Origin: Craspedostauros australis
Taxonomy: Eukaryota > Bacillariophyta > Bacillariophyceae > Mastogloiales > Achnanthaceae
Assembly (NCBI GenBank): GCA_026770025.1
Contig: JAMXDE010000004.1
Coordinates: 1,364,001 to 1,428,000, forward strand
DNA: 64,000 bases
Reading direction: 5' to 3'
Shown here: positions 20,701 to 30,158 of the stretch, one piece after another
Layout: every line of letters starts with the position of its first letter
How positions within the stretch are numbered: position 1 is the stretch's first letter
Translations under genes and position numbers: made by a program
Notes under the pieces: model-generated
Told to the model about the DNA's origin: nothing
Databases searched by the model: none
Seen by the model: the letters and a program-made list of their open reading frames with translations, nothing else

Positions 20701-21984
20701 CTCAGCACTTCCATCGTCATGGGTTGGACAACAACGTCCATCGACTTCACGAACGCTTTCGTGCAAGCATCCATCCACAAGCCAGTCTACCTTCATCTCC
20801 CTCGTGGATTCAAATCAACGAAGGGTCCCGACACCTGCCTCAAGCTCCGCAAGAGCCTGTACGGCTTGACGATTGCTCCTCGCCTCTGGTATGAACACCT
20901 CATCCGAGCCCTCACTACGATCGGCTTCAAGGCCTGCGACCAAGAGCAGTGCTTGTTCATCAAGAAGGACATCATGATCGTCCTCTACGTTGACGATGCG
21001 GGCATCGCCTCCAAGACCAAGCAAGCCGCCGACGACTTCATCAAATCAATGCGCGACCTCGGCTTTGAGCTCACCCAAGAAGGAAGCTTCACCGAGTTCC
21101 TGGGAATCGAGCTCAGCCGTGATCCAAAAGCAGACACGGTCCATCTCCGCCAACCAGGACTAATCAAGAAGATCCTCGCCACTACGAAGATGACGAACTG
21201 CAGTCCGTGCCCCGTACCAACTACGCAGCTCGCACTGGGACAATGCAAGCATGAGCCTCCCATGAACGAACCATGGAACTACCGCTCCGTCGTCGGCATG
21301 CTGTTGTATCTCACGACCAACACTCGCCCCGACCTGGCATTCGCAGTCTCCCAAGTCGCTCGCTTCGGAAGTGACCCTCGCCGCTCACACGCCAAGGCCG
21401 TCAAGCGCATCATGCGCTATCTCAAGCACACTGAGGACAAGGGTACCATCGTGCGTCCCACCGGGCAGCTTGATCTCAAGTGCTACGTGGATGCAGACTT
21501 CGCAGGACTCTACGGACGAGAAGACAGCAAGGACCCCGTCTCAGTCAAGTCGCGCACTGGCTACCTCATTACGCTGGGAGGGTGCCCCCTCATTTGGAAG
21601 TCCAAACTCCAAACTGAGATTGCTCTATCTACGATGGAGTCCGAGTACGCCGCTCTCTCTCTCGCAATGCGCACGCTGATTCCCATTCAACAGCTCATCC
21701 GCCAAGTCATCAACAATGCCGGCACCACCATGCCACTGCACACCAACCTCCAGTGCACGGTGTTTGAGGACAACCAAGCCTGCATTTCCCTTGCTACCAA
21801 TCATCAACCAACCGCGCGCACCAAGCACTTCCTGACTAAGTGGCACTTCTTTTGGTACTGGGTCAAGGCAGGGTTCATCTACATCCAGCACATCGCAACA
21901 CCGGAGCAACTGGCCGACATCTTCACCAAAGGACTGTCCATCGCAGTCTTCGAATACCTGCGATTCAAGATCATGGGTTGGTAA
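14719..21984 (+). CDS. Copia Gag-Pol polyprotein, intact, 2421 residues
   Basis: One frame from ATG 14719 to TAA. An N-terminal coiled-coil-like Ala/Glu-rich segment leads into Gag, with a CAKC...H...H zinc-binding-like motif near residue 510. A hydrophobic stretch of about 55 residues (roughly 570-625) follows. Then come the aspartic protease (VWDSGASISV, Asp812), the integrase zinc domain (HYRLGH at 971 and CAACQ), the integrase core (Asp1086, Asp1129, Glu1165; DD35E), an acidic Pro/Ser linker of ~600 residues, reverse transcriptase (GTWVFRRKR, SIDFTNAF, YVDD at 2090-2093) and RNase H (YVDADFAG, STMESEYAAL, EDNQACISL). All catalytic residues are present. At 2421 residues it exceeds the ~1400 typical of plant Copia, mainly through the Gag/hydrophobic region and the integrase-RT linker. 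Confidence 0.93.
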   Translation: MAEETTPATLEELQAQLEAITVENARLTQATLAAEAAAEAANAAIATAQAAATATTTPSRPGLERSRSAGDTRPRTEQSFLGDSIFDMETPMPKKSRKSEEDSEDDDHDLSGKPTVPIMGGILKQGRNWVPWTAGAPNGHWTGLQDESHTRWTNSQQQRILHNGADSTNQSKREQGLTDKFKKGGNIQQFIRLVRNHMARTGLLTMAYIADANAESGMTCVLDSPAAFTLEDATKHFDEFHLKWDHYDVQNNETASAFFRDSLDPALEDQLMNRIEPKFHDNFITLFVEFMNSNSANSLDEQDALAAKIREVNCRRFPNENVGLMAVHLRALCKRLDDAGRFDLRLLRTILDAFLQAGGQIRSGEQYRRPLYVMKDNLEEILMRLPVFTYEYARPQLAAKDLTWMAICNKAEASYENEVRGNRWHAIRRTRDSNVPRYSYANNAVQNPSANVLEQHKGFSKNDGRRNNFKKPKERDAKRNASQGWSSKAPKPGEPQRKLVNDKTFMWCAKCRRWRLSHNTESHQDNFKFKAKAKGKQAPKQDNLSIDMAAWTCFTAASSQDEDTWWSLVWNLFTSFNYFGSIVGMVLLFASLQVITIGVEYGWYIAAANAWMLIAVTLLLLHTNVPRRPDSINSADLVYNKARVKERYKQVHKRPTHFNGAVKRSLYDLVMESLDPDGPKPVNVSKGNSPRTKRVWRPQARTKTRNHRSKRRHWNQSKNSTYGKNQTPTTAKLPRQEGRTSSISRNLWSLYPTRGIDLMYDRSQKQQCDNDMPALLTLQGLASFFSNRNAFASPAKAESYLSPDAPFELVWDSGASISVTNDLNDFCSTPSPPPRPTFLNGFLKKIQVNALGTVEWYVLDVTGSPRKLRLPAFHVPESKVKLISTSSLLEEYQGETIVFNKSSCKLSGILGNDDRNAIVANYKKSTRLPTSVGYSADNIHDVPAALTSIVSTVSDHNVNLTQPQKELLRWHYRLGHLSFSRVKFLLRSGTLTGSESSRKMHTAAARVTSLPLCAACQFGKLHRRPSPGITQHVVRDKQGVLRTDHLFPGQQVSVDHFVGRTPGRLFSGRGKGDPNEMYKGGAIFVDHASGYIHVEPVAALTTHATLEAKERFELMCRDVGVPVRSYLSDNATTFTSPEYSKHLEIFHQVHRFAGVGAHHHNGIAERSIRTIVSMARTMMMHQSIHWPTMFDAQLWPMAVVHAAYIYNRVPNPATGLTPYDVLSRIRLPLKQLHNLHVWGSPVYVLNKALADGRKIPRWEPRGERYVNMGLSTKHASTVPLVLSPRTGSITPQFHVVFDDWFATIATDLKQLPSYQSEEWTRMFGDTTFQYPFDDDDVESMEQDDIFASDTRDHNRLQRNDDNTPPPSFDTRNQQTIRERTPQVLAKGSQPMTQQIPDLMSEALAPPMPVSEGANRQMSSTEGAPDESPVPDSTIESPDQRTLQPQLSSPLRESPTLELATPLPLPAPTPIQTSSTPPMIPKSEPTPERPQSTRIRKQPKRFTYARMGGKAAWLDDEDTDDYYFCPAVATLEEIEQAATPRELHPDSSSIITFSQAIVDCLHTIEPLQRKGSDSLSIDLHQFKVDAHYLLRRLRGRFNTLNPQPTNVVLPTFAPKAAEVEEASINMADWWQPDPDNMTEEGATPFQETYNNFHSDMEDHFEKDLNSVFLNEDLLRLATDHAVEQFVEKLSTFISTGTMEPHFDALDFMSKAKSGPWYYQDPEHLMNQGYLPPKSAYNAEAFVQRTRSVWNAMIENHHYRLAFELLRRQVTTIRPGPWPLPSEYEIEQFVQGMIESNTAPLTSAPATRSANKGSMLDIDSSSTLDINPSFILDTAKCIPPTTWANIEQHAYSVAIIEPQKDATNYPTYVDNRMISYFAAGGDLEIAERTSVYKASNTDPDTLSFDEAIRDDNKDEWMQAAEKEIRDLTEKGTWEEVKKIDIKNDRIFPGTWVFRRKRLPDGTIKKYKGRWCCRGDLMQEDSSTYAPVVAWSSVRIFLSTSIVMGWTTTSIDFTNAFVQASIHKPVYLHLPRGFKSTKGPDTCLKLRKSLYGLTIAPRLWYEHLIRALTTIGFKACDQEQCLFIKKDIMIVLYVDDAGIASKTKQAADDFIKSMRDLGFELTQEGSFTEFLGIELSRDPKADTVHLRQPGLIKKILATTKMTNCSPCPVPTTQLALGQCKHEPPMNEPWNYRSVVGMLLYLTTNTRPDLAFAVSQVARFGSDPRRSHAKAVKRIMRYLKHTEDKGTIVRPTGQLDLKCYVDADFAGLYGREDSKDPVSVKSRTGYLITLGGCPLIWKSKLQTEIALSTMESEYAALSLAMRTLIPIQQLIRQVINNAGTTMPLHTNLQCTVFEDNQACISLATNHQPTARTKHFLTKWHFFWYWVKAGFIYIQHIATPEQLADIFTKGLSIAVFEYLRFKIMGW

Positions 21985-22058
21985 TAACCAACAACAACAA
22001 ACAACAACGAAGGATGAAGTTTTCATCGATACCACAACTCCAATCACGACCCAACACT

Positions 22059-22067
22059 GAGAGGGAG
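22059..22067 (+). promoter_or_regulatory. Polypurine tract
   Basis: GAGAGGGAG directly abuts the 3' LTR, where plus-strand DNA synthesis of LTR retrotransposons is primed. It independently supports AGTT as the LTR start. Confidence 0.75.
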
Positions 22068-22754
22068 AGTTGAGATTCAATGAGGGACAGACTAGTACCG
22101 AACACGGTATCAACCCGATGGGAGAAATTCCTGTTTTGGCGCGAAATCTTCCGACTTGATTGACCACCAAACCTTTTTCTCCTCCTTTCTCTCCTCCATT
22201 CACGAATCCGTCATGACTCAAACCTGACCGACCTGACTCACACCCCACCTGGGAACTATATGCTCTTCAGATCCTCCTTACTAAAACTTATCTCGATTCC
22301 TTCATTGCTGATGACCACCACACTACCACCGTGGTCTCAGCATGCGTATCCAACTTGCTTCAACTCAAGCAATGGAATCCGAGTGTCAGCTTCAGCCACA
22401 GCCACTGCTTCATGACCGTCACCACTGATTGTCATGACCTACACTGCAGTGTAACTACATGTGCGGAGAGCAAGGTATTGTATTGACTGTCTACTCTGTT
22501 GCACTGAATCAAGTGCATCAGTGCAGGGTCTCGCCAAGTTGTGTGGCATCGTTTCTTCACCCTACTAACACCAATAAGCTAACTCATAATAACGGACTAG
22601 GATTAGCCACAAAGCACTCTACTTCTCATCGTTACAAGTTATAACTATTCAAACAGCACACCTCTCTTGAACTGCATCACACGGCTATCCCGAAGCCGGC
22701 AGATTCACGAGGCATTCTCCACCGATTCGCGACGCCTACGCACGAATCCTAACT
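22068..22754 (+). repeat. 3' LTR
   Basis: 687 bp, same length and, on reading, same sequence as the 5' LTR. Followed by ACCGT. Confidence 0.92.
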
Positions 22755-22759
22755 ACCGT
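22755..22759. other. Target-site duplication, right copy (ACCGT)
   Basis: Matches 13600-13604. Confidence 0.85.
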
Positions 22760-22964
22760 ATTGTAACGTGTGAAGATGTACTCTTAATTTGTTATCTTGA
22801 TGACGTTTCCGGATCACATCGATACGTGGCGATGCAATGTGATCGAGATATCTTCTCATTGTTGGCCTTTCTGTCCTCCGTCTGTTCTTCAGTGTTTGTG
22901 TGCCAGCATGTGTTCGTGCGAGTACACACGCACATGTGCGTGCGGCAGGGAAGTGGAATTCTCC

Positions 22965-25900
22965 TCATCCGTCCTCTCCGCAGAACGACGCCGCTCTTGT
23001 TTGGTGACGATGTGCGATGGCTCTCAGCGTGCTTGAGGACCCTGCCATGCCTTGTTGTGCCTGCGCTTGTGTCTGCAACTTCTGAGATGTGCTGATCGGC
23101 GCACCGGATGTGAAAAGATCATCGTTGGACATGTGCTCACATGGATCGAAAAATTCCATGTCACTGCTGTTGTCATCGCTGTTGTTGTCGTTGGCCTCCA
23201 TGCTTACTTCGTTCATGACCATTTCATGTGGATCCCTGATCCATCTCACTTCCGTCCTGCAAGCTTCTGCCATCTCCATTGTCAACATGACTTTCGTCAT
23301 CGCCAATGTCAAACCTTTTCGGCGATGTCGCCGGAAAGGTTTTGTTTGCCCGCATTGTCACTGATGTCATCGTCTTCCTCCTCTCCGCAGCTGTCCGCGC
23401 CAATGTCGAAATCTCTGGATTGGTTGGACATTCTGGCATCAAGATGATCATGTGTTGATCTGCGAAGAGTGAATCGACCTCTCAGTAGTCCAGAATATTC
23501 AACATGGTTCCTTGCTGGCGACCTCGTTGCGAGAGATTGGATCTGATTTAGCGTGAAGCCAACTGGAAGCGCGAGCGAGCAGTCGATGAACATCCCGATC
23601 TTGCGCGACCATACAATACCTCACTTCGGCTGCTGGACGGGCCTCATTGGCCTCATGGTCCTCCTGCCGCGCTTCCTTCAGTCTCCGCTTGAGGATCTCA
23701 ACCTTGGTATGAGGTCTTTGGAACACATGGTGGTGGAGTTGTGAAGTTGCGCAGTTGAGTCATGGGTCCTTTGTGAGAAAGGAAAGCGAGGGAACATGCG
23801 GCACAACTGAAGAAGTGAAGGGAAGAGTGCCAAAATCTTGAAAATAGAATGAGAGTTCGGTCGACATCTCGAATCGCCCCACTTCACGCAATGAAGGCAA
23901 TCTCAGCGATGGCAAGGCAGTGGCATCTGAAACAGAATTGGAATCTCTCCGGATCTCAACTTACAATCTTTGGGTGTGTGGGACGCGATTTCCATCCACG
24001 AGACCTTGGGGAGGGCAGCCGCAATGTTGGTATGATGTGCTGGTTGTGGCACGATTGGCTGCACGACGTTGGCATTGGCACACATCATGAGATATTTGAA
24101 CGGCTCTCGGAAGCTATCACGGTAGTGGCTGATAAGGACGGCTCCATATTCGACTGAGGATGACAACTTCATTTGTGCCATGGGCATCTTCCACCATTCC
24201 GCTGAAACGGACTGCGGATTCAACAGTGTTTGCGAAACCTTGAGTCTTCGGCGGGATCACCGAAGATGGATCCACACAGTTGTCCCTCCGCGACACCATG
24301 ATGAATTCATCATCCACTCAAATCGTTGCATCGATTCGGATGATGCGAAAGTATGTGTTCGTTTGTTGTTCATTTGCAATGCAACGATGAAGAGCAAGAG
24401 GTGGGTACCAAGGCGTCAGATTCTATTGCATCGTGGTGAATTAGCGTTGGCATTGTGGCGCAGCGCACAGCAGTCCACTGTTCGCTTCGCACAAGGAACA
24501 GAGCAAAATGATCTCCAATAATTGCACAGTGGGTGACGAGCAACAGGCCCATTGCAAATTGACAGCAATGGACCGTCGAAGGGCTGTGCTGGCTTGAACA
24601 GGTGAACGGATGGTGGTGAAGGTTGTGGGCGATTATCAACAGACCGTTTGTCATGAGCGTCGCCGCATGGCACCTACCTGGTGCGATGAAGATACCGTCT
24701 CTGGTTTGAGGAGATTCTGTATTTTCAATATGCACGCGATATTGATACCAGCCCGGTGTAGATCCGGTCAAACACAAATGGGGCCTCTCCTTTGTCTGCG
24801 GCTATTTCCAGGGCGTTGCCTGGATGACATGAATGTCATCAATCTTCTGTGCTCCAAGATTATTCGGCGTCCATCTTTGCAATGACTTGTGGCAACGCTG
24901 AACCACCTCTTGTTGAAGCTCAATGCATGTCATTTGATTTGGTGGAGGAATGGAGCACCAGGTGCGGGATGTGTTGTGATGTGACGAGACGTGGCGAGAA
25001 GTAGTTAGATGTGAGAAGCGATAGGAACATAGTCGTGCAGCAAGGGAACTTGGTGCCGATCATATGACAACTAGTGTCTGGTGTGATTCGCAGGTGTGCA
25101 GCTCAAAAACTGCACCATCTCAACATGTTGCTCAGACAGGAGGAGAAAGAAGAAAGAAAGAATTCAGGCATGGGCCCATACATTCAGGTGTGCATGAGCG
25201 AAGATCCACCTGCTCACATCATTTCAAAGCATGTCATAGCAGAGCGACGAATCACGACCATCACTTACCATATTGTGCCGAGCAAGGCCCGAAGAGGGAC
25301 ACCATGAGACACATCAGATATCCTGTTCCGGGGCCTGCATTGAGTACCTTGAGCAGAGTGTTGGGATGAAAGTCGAACAGCTCCATGATGAAGTTGTACA
25401 TGTATGGGGCTGAGGAGCGGACGTAACCCTCTCGAATGGGCTGATCGCTGTGGGCCACTCGAAGTTGGCTTTGCACGACGAGGTGCGCCCGATCAACATT
25501 TCGGCATTCATCCGCCACATCCATGGACTTGATGACGTCGTTGCCCAAATCGCCTGGAATGTGGAATACAGCCAGGGTGTTGGGATGGTTGGCAGTGTAG
25601 TTCGCGGAACCACGGAACGTGTCGCAGAAGGTCGATTCTCGGATGCTGTTGGCATCCATCCCCTCTGGCAGTTCGCAGCCGTTCGCTGCATCACAATCCA
25701 GCTCGTCACGGTTGATGATATTGATGACCTTTGGATCGATGGTGAGGAAGGATGTGTCTTCGCATTTGGAATCGTCTGCATCATTGTAGACATCAGCGGT
25801 TGCGGCTTGTGCTGCTACTGTTTCGTCTGCGTCGGACAGCTCGTCAATGCGCTTCGTCGAATTCCGAGACAATTGGATGTTGCTGGTTTCCATTGTGAGA

Positions 25901-26049
25901 CTGGTCAATGTGGAGTGTTGTTGGCTGTCCTGGCCTGGCACATTCTGTTGTTGCCGCGCGCAGTCATCATCGTGTCTTGCGGAGGAAGAGTCACACGATG
26001 TCTCTTCCTCTGTTGTGACTCGTTTTGCATGACGTGGAATCCGTTCCAT
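22965..26049 (-). pseudogene. Decayed protein-isoaspartate methyltransferase-like gene
   Basis: Read on the minus strand from the ATG at 26049, the first ~260 codons are open. They have an acidic N-terminus, then REGYVRSSAPYMYNFIMELF and LLKVLNAGPGTGYLMCL, matching the SAPHMHA...ALDVGSGSGYLT region (SAM motif I) of protein-L-isoaspartate O-methyltransferase. A GTAAGT donor follows (25268). Conserved pieces then continue in changing frames: IELQQEVVQ...DDIHVIQ (24933-24820), GNALEIAADKGEAPFVFDRI (about 24818-24760), AGINIACILKIQNLLKP (about 24753-24700) and DGIFIAP (about 24697-24677). A one-base loss at about 24820 explains the first shift. Further down, LPKVSWMEIASHTPKD (near 23960), a coiled-coil-like KVEILKRRLKEAR segment (about 23700) and acidic Asp/Asn/Ser-rich stretches in two frames look like the rest of the same protein. 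I see no intact product. Confidence 0.6.
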
Positions 26050-26154
26050 GTGACGTAGAAGACGGATCAGCGAGAGTAAACACGAAATAGCTCTAAATAT
26101 CCAATCGCCGTTTCTCCCAAAAGCAAGCAAACCAGTGGCAACAAGGGGCCAAAA

Positions 26155-26200
26155 CTCTACAACTAGCGTTATCGCGACACCGTTTTACATTGAGTGCAGC
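26155..26200 (-). repeat. Right copy of 46-bp inverted repeat (candidate TIR)
   Basis: Reverse complement of 7530-7575: 30 outer bases identical, then ATAACGCTAGTTGTAGAGT against ATAGCACTAGTTGTGGAGT. It lies about 105 bp upstream of the decayed methyltransferase start and faces the left copy across 18.6 kb. Confidence 0.55.
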
Positions 26201-26951
26201 TAGTACGATCTGTGGTACATGTTCGTGGTGGCGGTCAACGGAAGATGACGAAACTGCGAACGAATTGGTCACGGAGAATTCGTTTTGCTCATGAAAGGCC
26301 TTCAGACCATGACTCTTCATAGCATCATTGCATCATGACACCATGATGCTGTTGCCAACCAGAACAGCGACGAAAGAAGACAACCAAACAGAGCTCCCAA
26401 CCATGACGTTGGGGATGATGTTGACAATGACGGCAGTGGCGATGTTGGCAGTGATGGCAGTGATGATGAATGTTGACAGAGAGACGCGATCGATGTTGAT
26501 CTTGGTTGTTCTGATTGATGCAAAAGCGAACAGAAGCAAGAAAGCCCAAGCGGAATGAAGGAGGGAAGTCAAAGAACGAGAAGCGGGAAGATGAGACAGG
26601 CACTTTCGGAGACCCAGTGGATGAATGGAACTGAGTTGAACTGAGTTGAGGCCTGTGGCAAAAAGTGAGACCGAGAATGTGAGATGGAGAAACGTGATGA
26701 ACGAGAGGCCATTGAAGTAGGCGCGGTGAAATACAACATCATCAATTACGATTCAACCATTAATCGTGGAAAACGAGAAGTCAAGTGAGTCGTGATCAAT
26801 ATCGGACAATGTGACAAACGGACATATGAGTCACATCCGTGAACGAATCAACACAAACGAACAACACGAAACAACACCAAAAAATGGAAGAAAGAGAAAT
26901 CAACGGACATCAAAACATCAACTCAGACACAACTCCCATCAACGCCACAAT
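26201..26951. other. Spacer between the mobile region and the left duplication arm
   Basis: About 750 bp without a credible gene. It is rich in GATG/GTTG steps (about 26405-26500), with a short direct repeat GAACTGAGTT at about 26629-26650. Confidence 0.4.
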
Positions 26952-27301
26952 CTGTCACCAACCAAAGACAACACAACACCAATCACCACCTGAACAAAGA
27001 AGACAGCTCAAGAAGGAAAGGAGGAAACGAGGAACACAGAGAAAGAGGAAGACAAAGGACGTTGGCACGAGATCGAGCATTGGTGCAGGTCAAGAACAAG
27101 CATTCTTCACAACGAAGCTGAATCTCCACTGTCGGCAGTCACCGTTCAGTTCAATCAAGTAGTGGTCCACAGTTAGCAGGAGCGTTGCAATACACACGAG
27201 TACGAGTACGAGAGAACAGTACTCTATTCCATTCCATTGTACTCGATTCCATTATATTGTATTATTCCATTGGCAGAGCACAAGTCAGGAATCATTGCAC
27301 C

Positions 27302-28935
27302 ATGCAGGGTCGATACGCACAAGAATACGGCGAGGAGGATGAGGAGGAATCTACCCACTCCAATCCGCCACGTCAAAACAACGGCCACACGAACACACAT
27401 AATGGCTTCGATGGCGACTTCGATGAATACCATGATGATATGGAGGATGTTGAGATGGTGGGGTTGATGGCTGGACAGAATGGACAGTCATCGTCTTCAT
27501 CAGCACACAAACTTGGGAACAGAAACAGAAATAGATACGACAGTGGTCATTCATCAGCTGAGAGTTGCCAGCAGAGATGCTCACGAACTCTCAAGTTCAC
27601 GTGCTGCATGGCCGTCACTCTTTGTGTGACCTTGCTGGTTTGTGACTTGGCGCTGGATTTCAATTTCCTTGGAGGCAACGGTCTGGCCAACCTTTCCAAC
27701 ACAAAGGCAGATGCGGTTCCATCAGAATCCTCAGATGCAATTCTATTCCAGTGTCCCGCAGATCCCAAGATGCATGGGTGGAACGACGAGGACGATCCCT
27801 GCAACACCGTCACGTACCTTGGAGATGACAAGCAGCCATTCGAAACACATCTCGACACTGGGTCGGACAGTAAAGATGAGGGAAAGAGTGCGAACCCTGC
27901 GTCCGATAATGTCGATGCTGATGCTGATGCTGATGGGGCTGCTGTTGATGCTCTCCTCATCGATGAAGCTGCATTTCTCAGCACCTTTCGAGATCACAAG
28001 TTTGATGGATGGTCAAGGTACTCTGAAGAGAAGAAAGGGTTGTCGCAGTTTTACATTGATAACATCATTCCACACATCGAGTCAGGATATCACATCTATG
28101 AATCCGCTTGCGGCATTGGATTGAAGCTGTTCATGACTCTGGAATTCATTCATGAATATTCCAATGCGACAGACATCACCGTGTATGGAAACGAATACAT
28201 CGATGCCAATGCCAAGCGAGCAGATCAGATCTTGGATCTGTTGCTGTCTGCGGATGACGCCTTTCAGGTGGGATCACAAGACGAGGGAGCTGGAAGTGTT
28301 GGTGATGGCGCCGCGAAGGCTCACAGGTTTCGGAAGGGTAGCGTGTGCACCGGCGATTCGACCGACCTGAACTTCGTACCGAATGAAGCTTTCGATATGG
28401 TGTTCACTGGCTACATCAGGTAAGTCGGATTAAGCTGTATCTGATTTGAGATGTGTTCTGCTGTCACGGTCCAGATCCTGTACTCACTGTCATCTTCGTG
28501 CCCCGCCGTCACTCTTTTGCAACTCGGGAATACCCATGCGAATACAGTCCATTGTTTGATCCATTGCAACTCTACAAGGTCGCGAATTACAGTGACGACG
28601 ACTACGCTGCCAAGCGGGAAGAATTGTGCAATCCAGAAGAGGACGATTGGAAAACCAAGATCATTCTCCAACTAGAAGCAGAGAAGCAAGAGCAATGGGC
28701 CAATATGTGGGTGAAGGAAATGCTGCGAATCGCCAAGCCGGGCGCATACATTTTCGTTCAGCAAGTGGCGCTTCCGATCTGCGTTGCTCCGCACGATTGG
28801 GGTGGTGCGAGCCATGAATTTTGGAAAGAGAAGGGACCCAACATGTACAAATGGGATGTGTATGAGGATGAGGTAGAGATCGTCCATCACAAACGCGCCA
28901 GATACCATGTGATTCTGCACAAGAAGTCACGGTGA
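27302..28935 (+). CDS. Membrane-anchored SAM-methyltransferase-like protein, copy 1 (two exons)
   Basis: Exons 27302-28419 and 28548-28935 give 501 residues. The 128-nt intron (GTAAGT...ATACAG) joins FTGYI to SPLFDPLQLY in frame; an acceptor at 28474 would shift the frame and stop. Acidic, Ser-rich cytosolic N-terminus (residues 1-97), one membrane segment (about 98-116), then a lumenal domain. YESACGIGLKLFMTLEFIHE (about 266-285) fits motif I of class I SAM-dependent methyltransferases, VYGNEYI fits the ribose-binding acidic position, and TDLNFVPNEAFDMVFTGYI fits motif IV. MLRIAKPGAYIFVQ is the usual post-catalytic strand, with a Lys-Pro-Gly turn. I infer a Golgi or ER methyltransferase of unknown substrate. 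Its inverted paralogue is at 60350-61986. Confidence 0.75.
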
Positions 28936-30158
28936 GATCCGCGATGTATTCGTACCGCACACGGACACAGAGCTGCTAATTCTGCACCTGTGCCACCAAC
29001 AGCATCAAAATCAACACCAACGCCAACACCACAGCGAGACTTCACCAGGACGAGTGGCGCTGCCGACAGCATCAGAGTGGAGTTGAGAGATAGCGGCCCA
29101 CAAAGGAACACAACATACTGATACTTGGACAACGTACGAACAGGCAGCGTGATGCGAATGAATACACGTGAACCTTGAGTACTCGTACCTATGTGTCTTG
29201 AAAGCGCAGGTAGGTAGATCTATGTTCGTTGAACACAGTGATGCCATACATACTATAATTGTACATACTCTACTCGTAGCTCCGTCAAACAACGTGTACT
29301 AATACTCGTGGGAACGCAAAGGCACGAGCTATGGTGCCACAGTTGATCTCCATCTCATTGGTCTTGGTTCGTTCGTCAGTTGTTTCATTGATTCATCTAT
29401 TCACGAGATATCTGAGTCACGATCAAGAGAACCGAAACTGTGATGTGTCATGACGTCATGAAAAGAACAACAAGGAATGGTGAGATGCCAACACAAACAA
29501 CACAACACAACAAAAGCCAAAACCAATGACAACACCAACAAAAACAACCAACATGTGACAACAAACGAGACGACCATACTTTCGATCATACTTTCGGAAG
29601 AGGGTAACGATGAGAACAATGATGAGGGCGAACGAAGAAGGCGAAGACAACGAACGCTGCATCATCAAAGGAGGAACATTTGAATTGATCTGATGATGGA
29701 CTCGGTGATGGATCGATGATCAGCGACCCAGGAATGACGGAAATGGACAGCAACGTGTCACCGTGGTTCCCACCGATTCAGTCTCTCTTCAGTCTCTCTT
29801 CGTTCTCTCTCTCTCTGATGAGATGTGATGACACGTGATGAGAGTGGACCGTCGGTGGCAGAAACAATCAAGGAATGGCATCAGAAGGCATCAAACTGAA
29901 TCAAACTGAATCAAACCACGCCGTACCACACCACACCACACCGAACTATGCGGTGTCTCGCCACACATCACAGTTCCATCGATATGGAAATGCAGGCACA
30001 CATGCATCATCGAGCAGCCCACTCCTTCGCTGCAACCTCATTCCCTCACAAACATTTGAGGCAGCACTTCCACATCCACCATCACTGTCAACTTCACCAA
30101 CATCATCATCAACAACAGAAACAACAGTCACAACAGTCACAACATCACAGCCAAGACG
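28936..30158. other. Spacer between the two duplicated genes (left arm)
   Basis: About 1.2 kb. It contains TACTCGTA-type sequence around 29175-29310, a TGACGTCA palindrome (29451-29458), CT-rich sequence near 29790-29815 and a CACAC run near 29925-29940. Frames conserved in the right arm are conserved only because the DNA is duplicated. I see no gene. Confidence 0.45.
29451..29458. promoter_or_regulatory. CRE-like palindrome TGACGTCA (left arm)
   Basis: One perfect TGACGTCA about 700 bp upstream of the secreted-protein gene. The right arm has two copies 16 bp apart at the corresponding place. Confidence 0.35.

Larger units (their letters stand above)
13605..22754 (+). mobile_element. Complete Copia-type LTR retrotransposon (9150 bp)
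   Basis: The element has a 687-bp 5' LTR (13605-14291), a primer-binding region, a 427-bp leader, one 2421-codon Gag-Pol frame (14719-21984), a polypurine tract and a 687-bp 3' LTR (22068-22754), flanked by ACCGT. The domain order protease-integrase-reverse transcriptase-RNase H defines Copia (Pseudoviridae type). Diatom genomes carry large CoDi families of this class. The LTRs look identical on reading and the frame is unbroken, so insertion was recent. It sits between the GNAT fragment and the decayed methyltransferase gene, that is, nested in the region bounded by the 46-bp inverted repeats. Its LTR ends are AGTT...AACT rather than TG...CA. Confidence 0.92.

Noticed and set aside
28453-28547. 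In-frame coding extension upstream of exon 2 of the methyltransferase-like gene (copy 1)
   Set aside because: Joining at the nearer acceptors (28450 or 28474) puts exon 2 out of frame. The acceptor at 28547 restores GYI-SPLFDPLQ, and the same holds in copy 2.
29456-29668. Hydrophobic 70-codon frame conserved in both duplication arms
   Set aside because: It overlaps simple AAC/GTT-rich sequence, and its conservation is explained by the duplication of the DNA.
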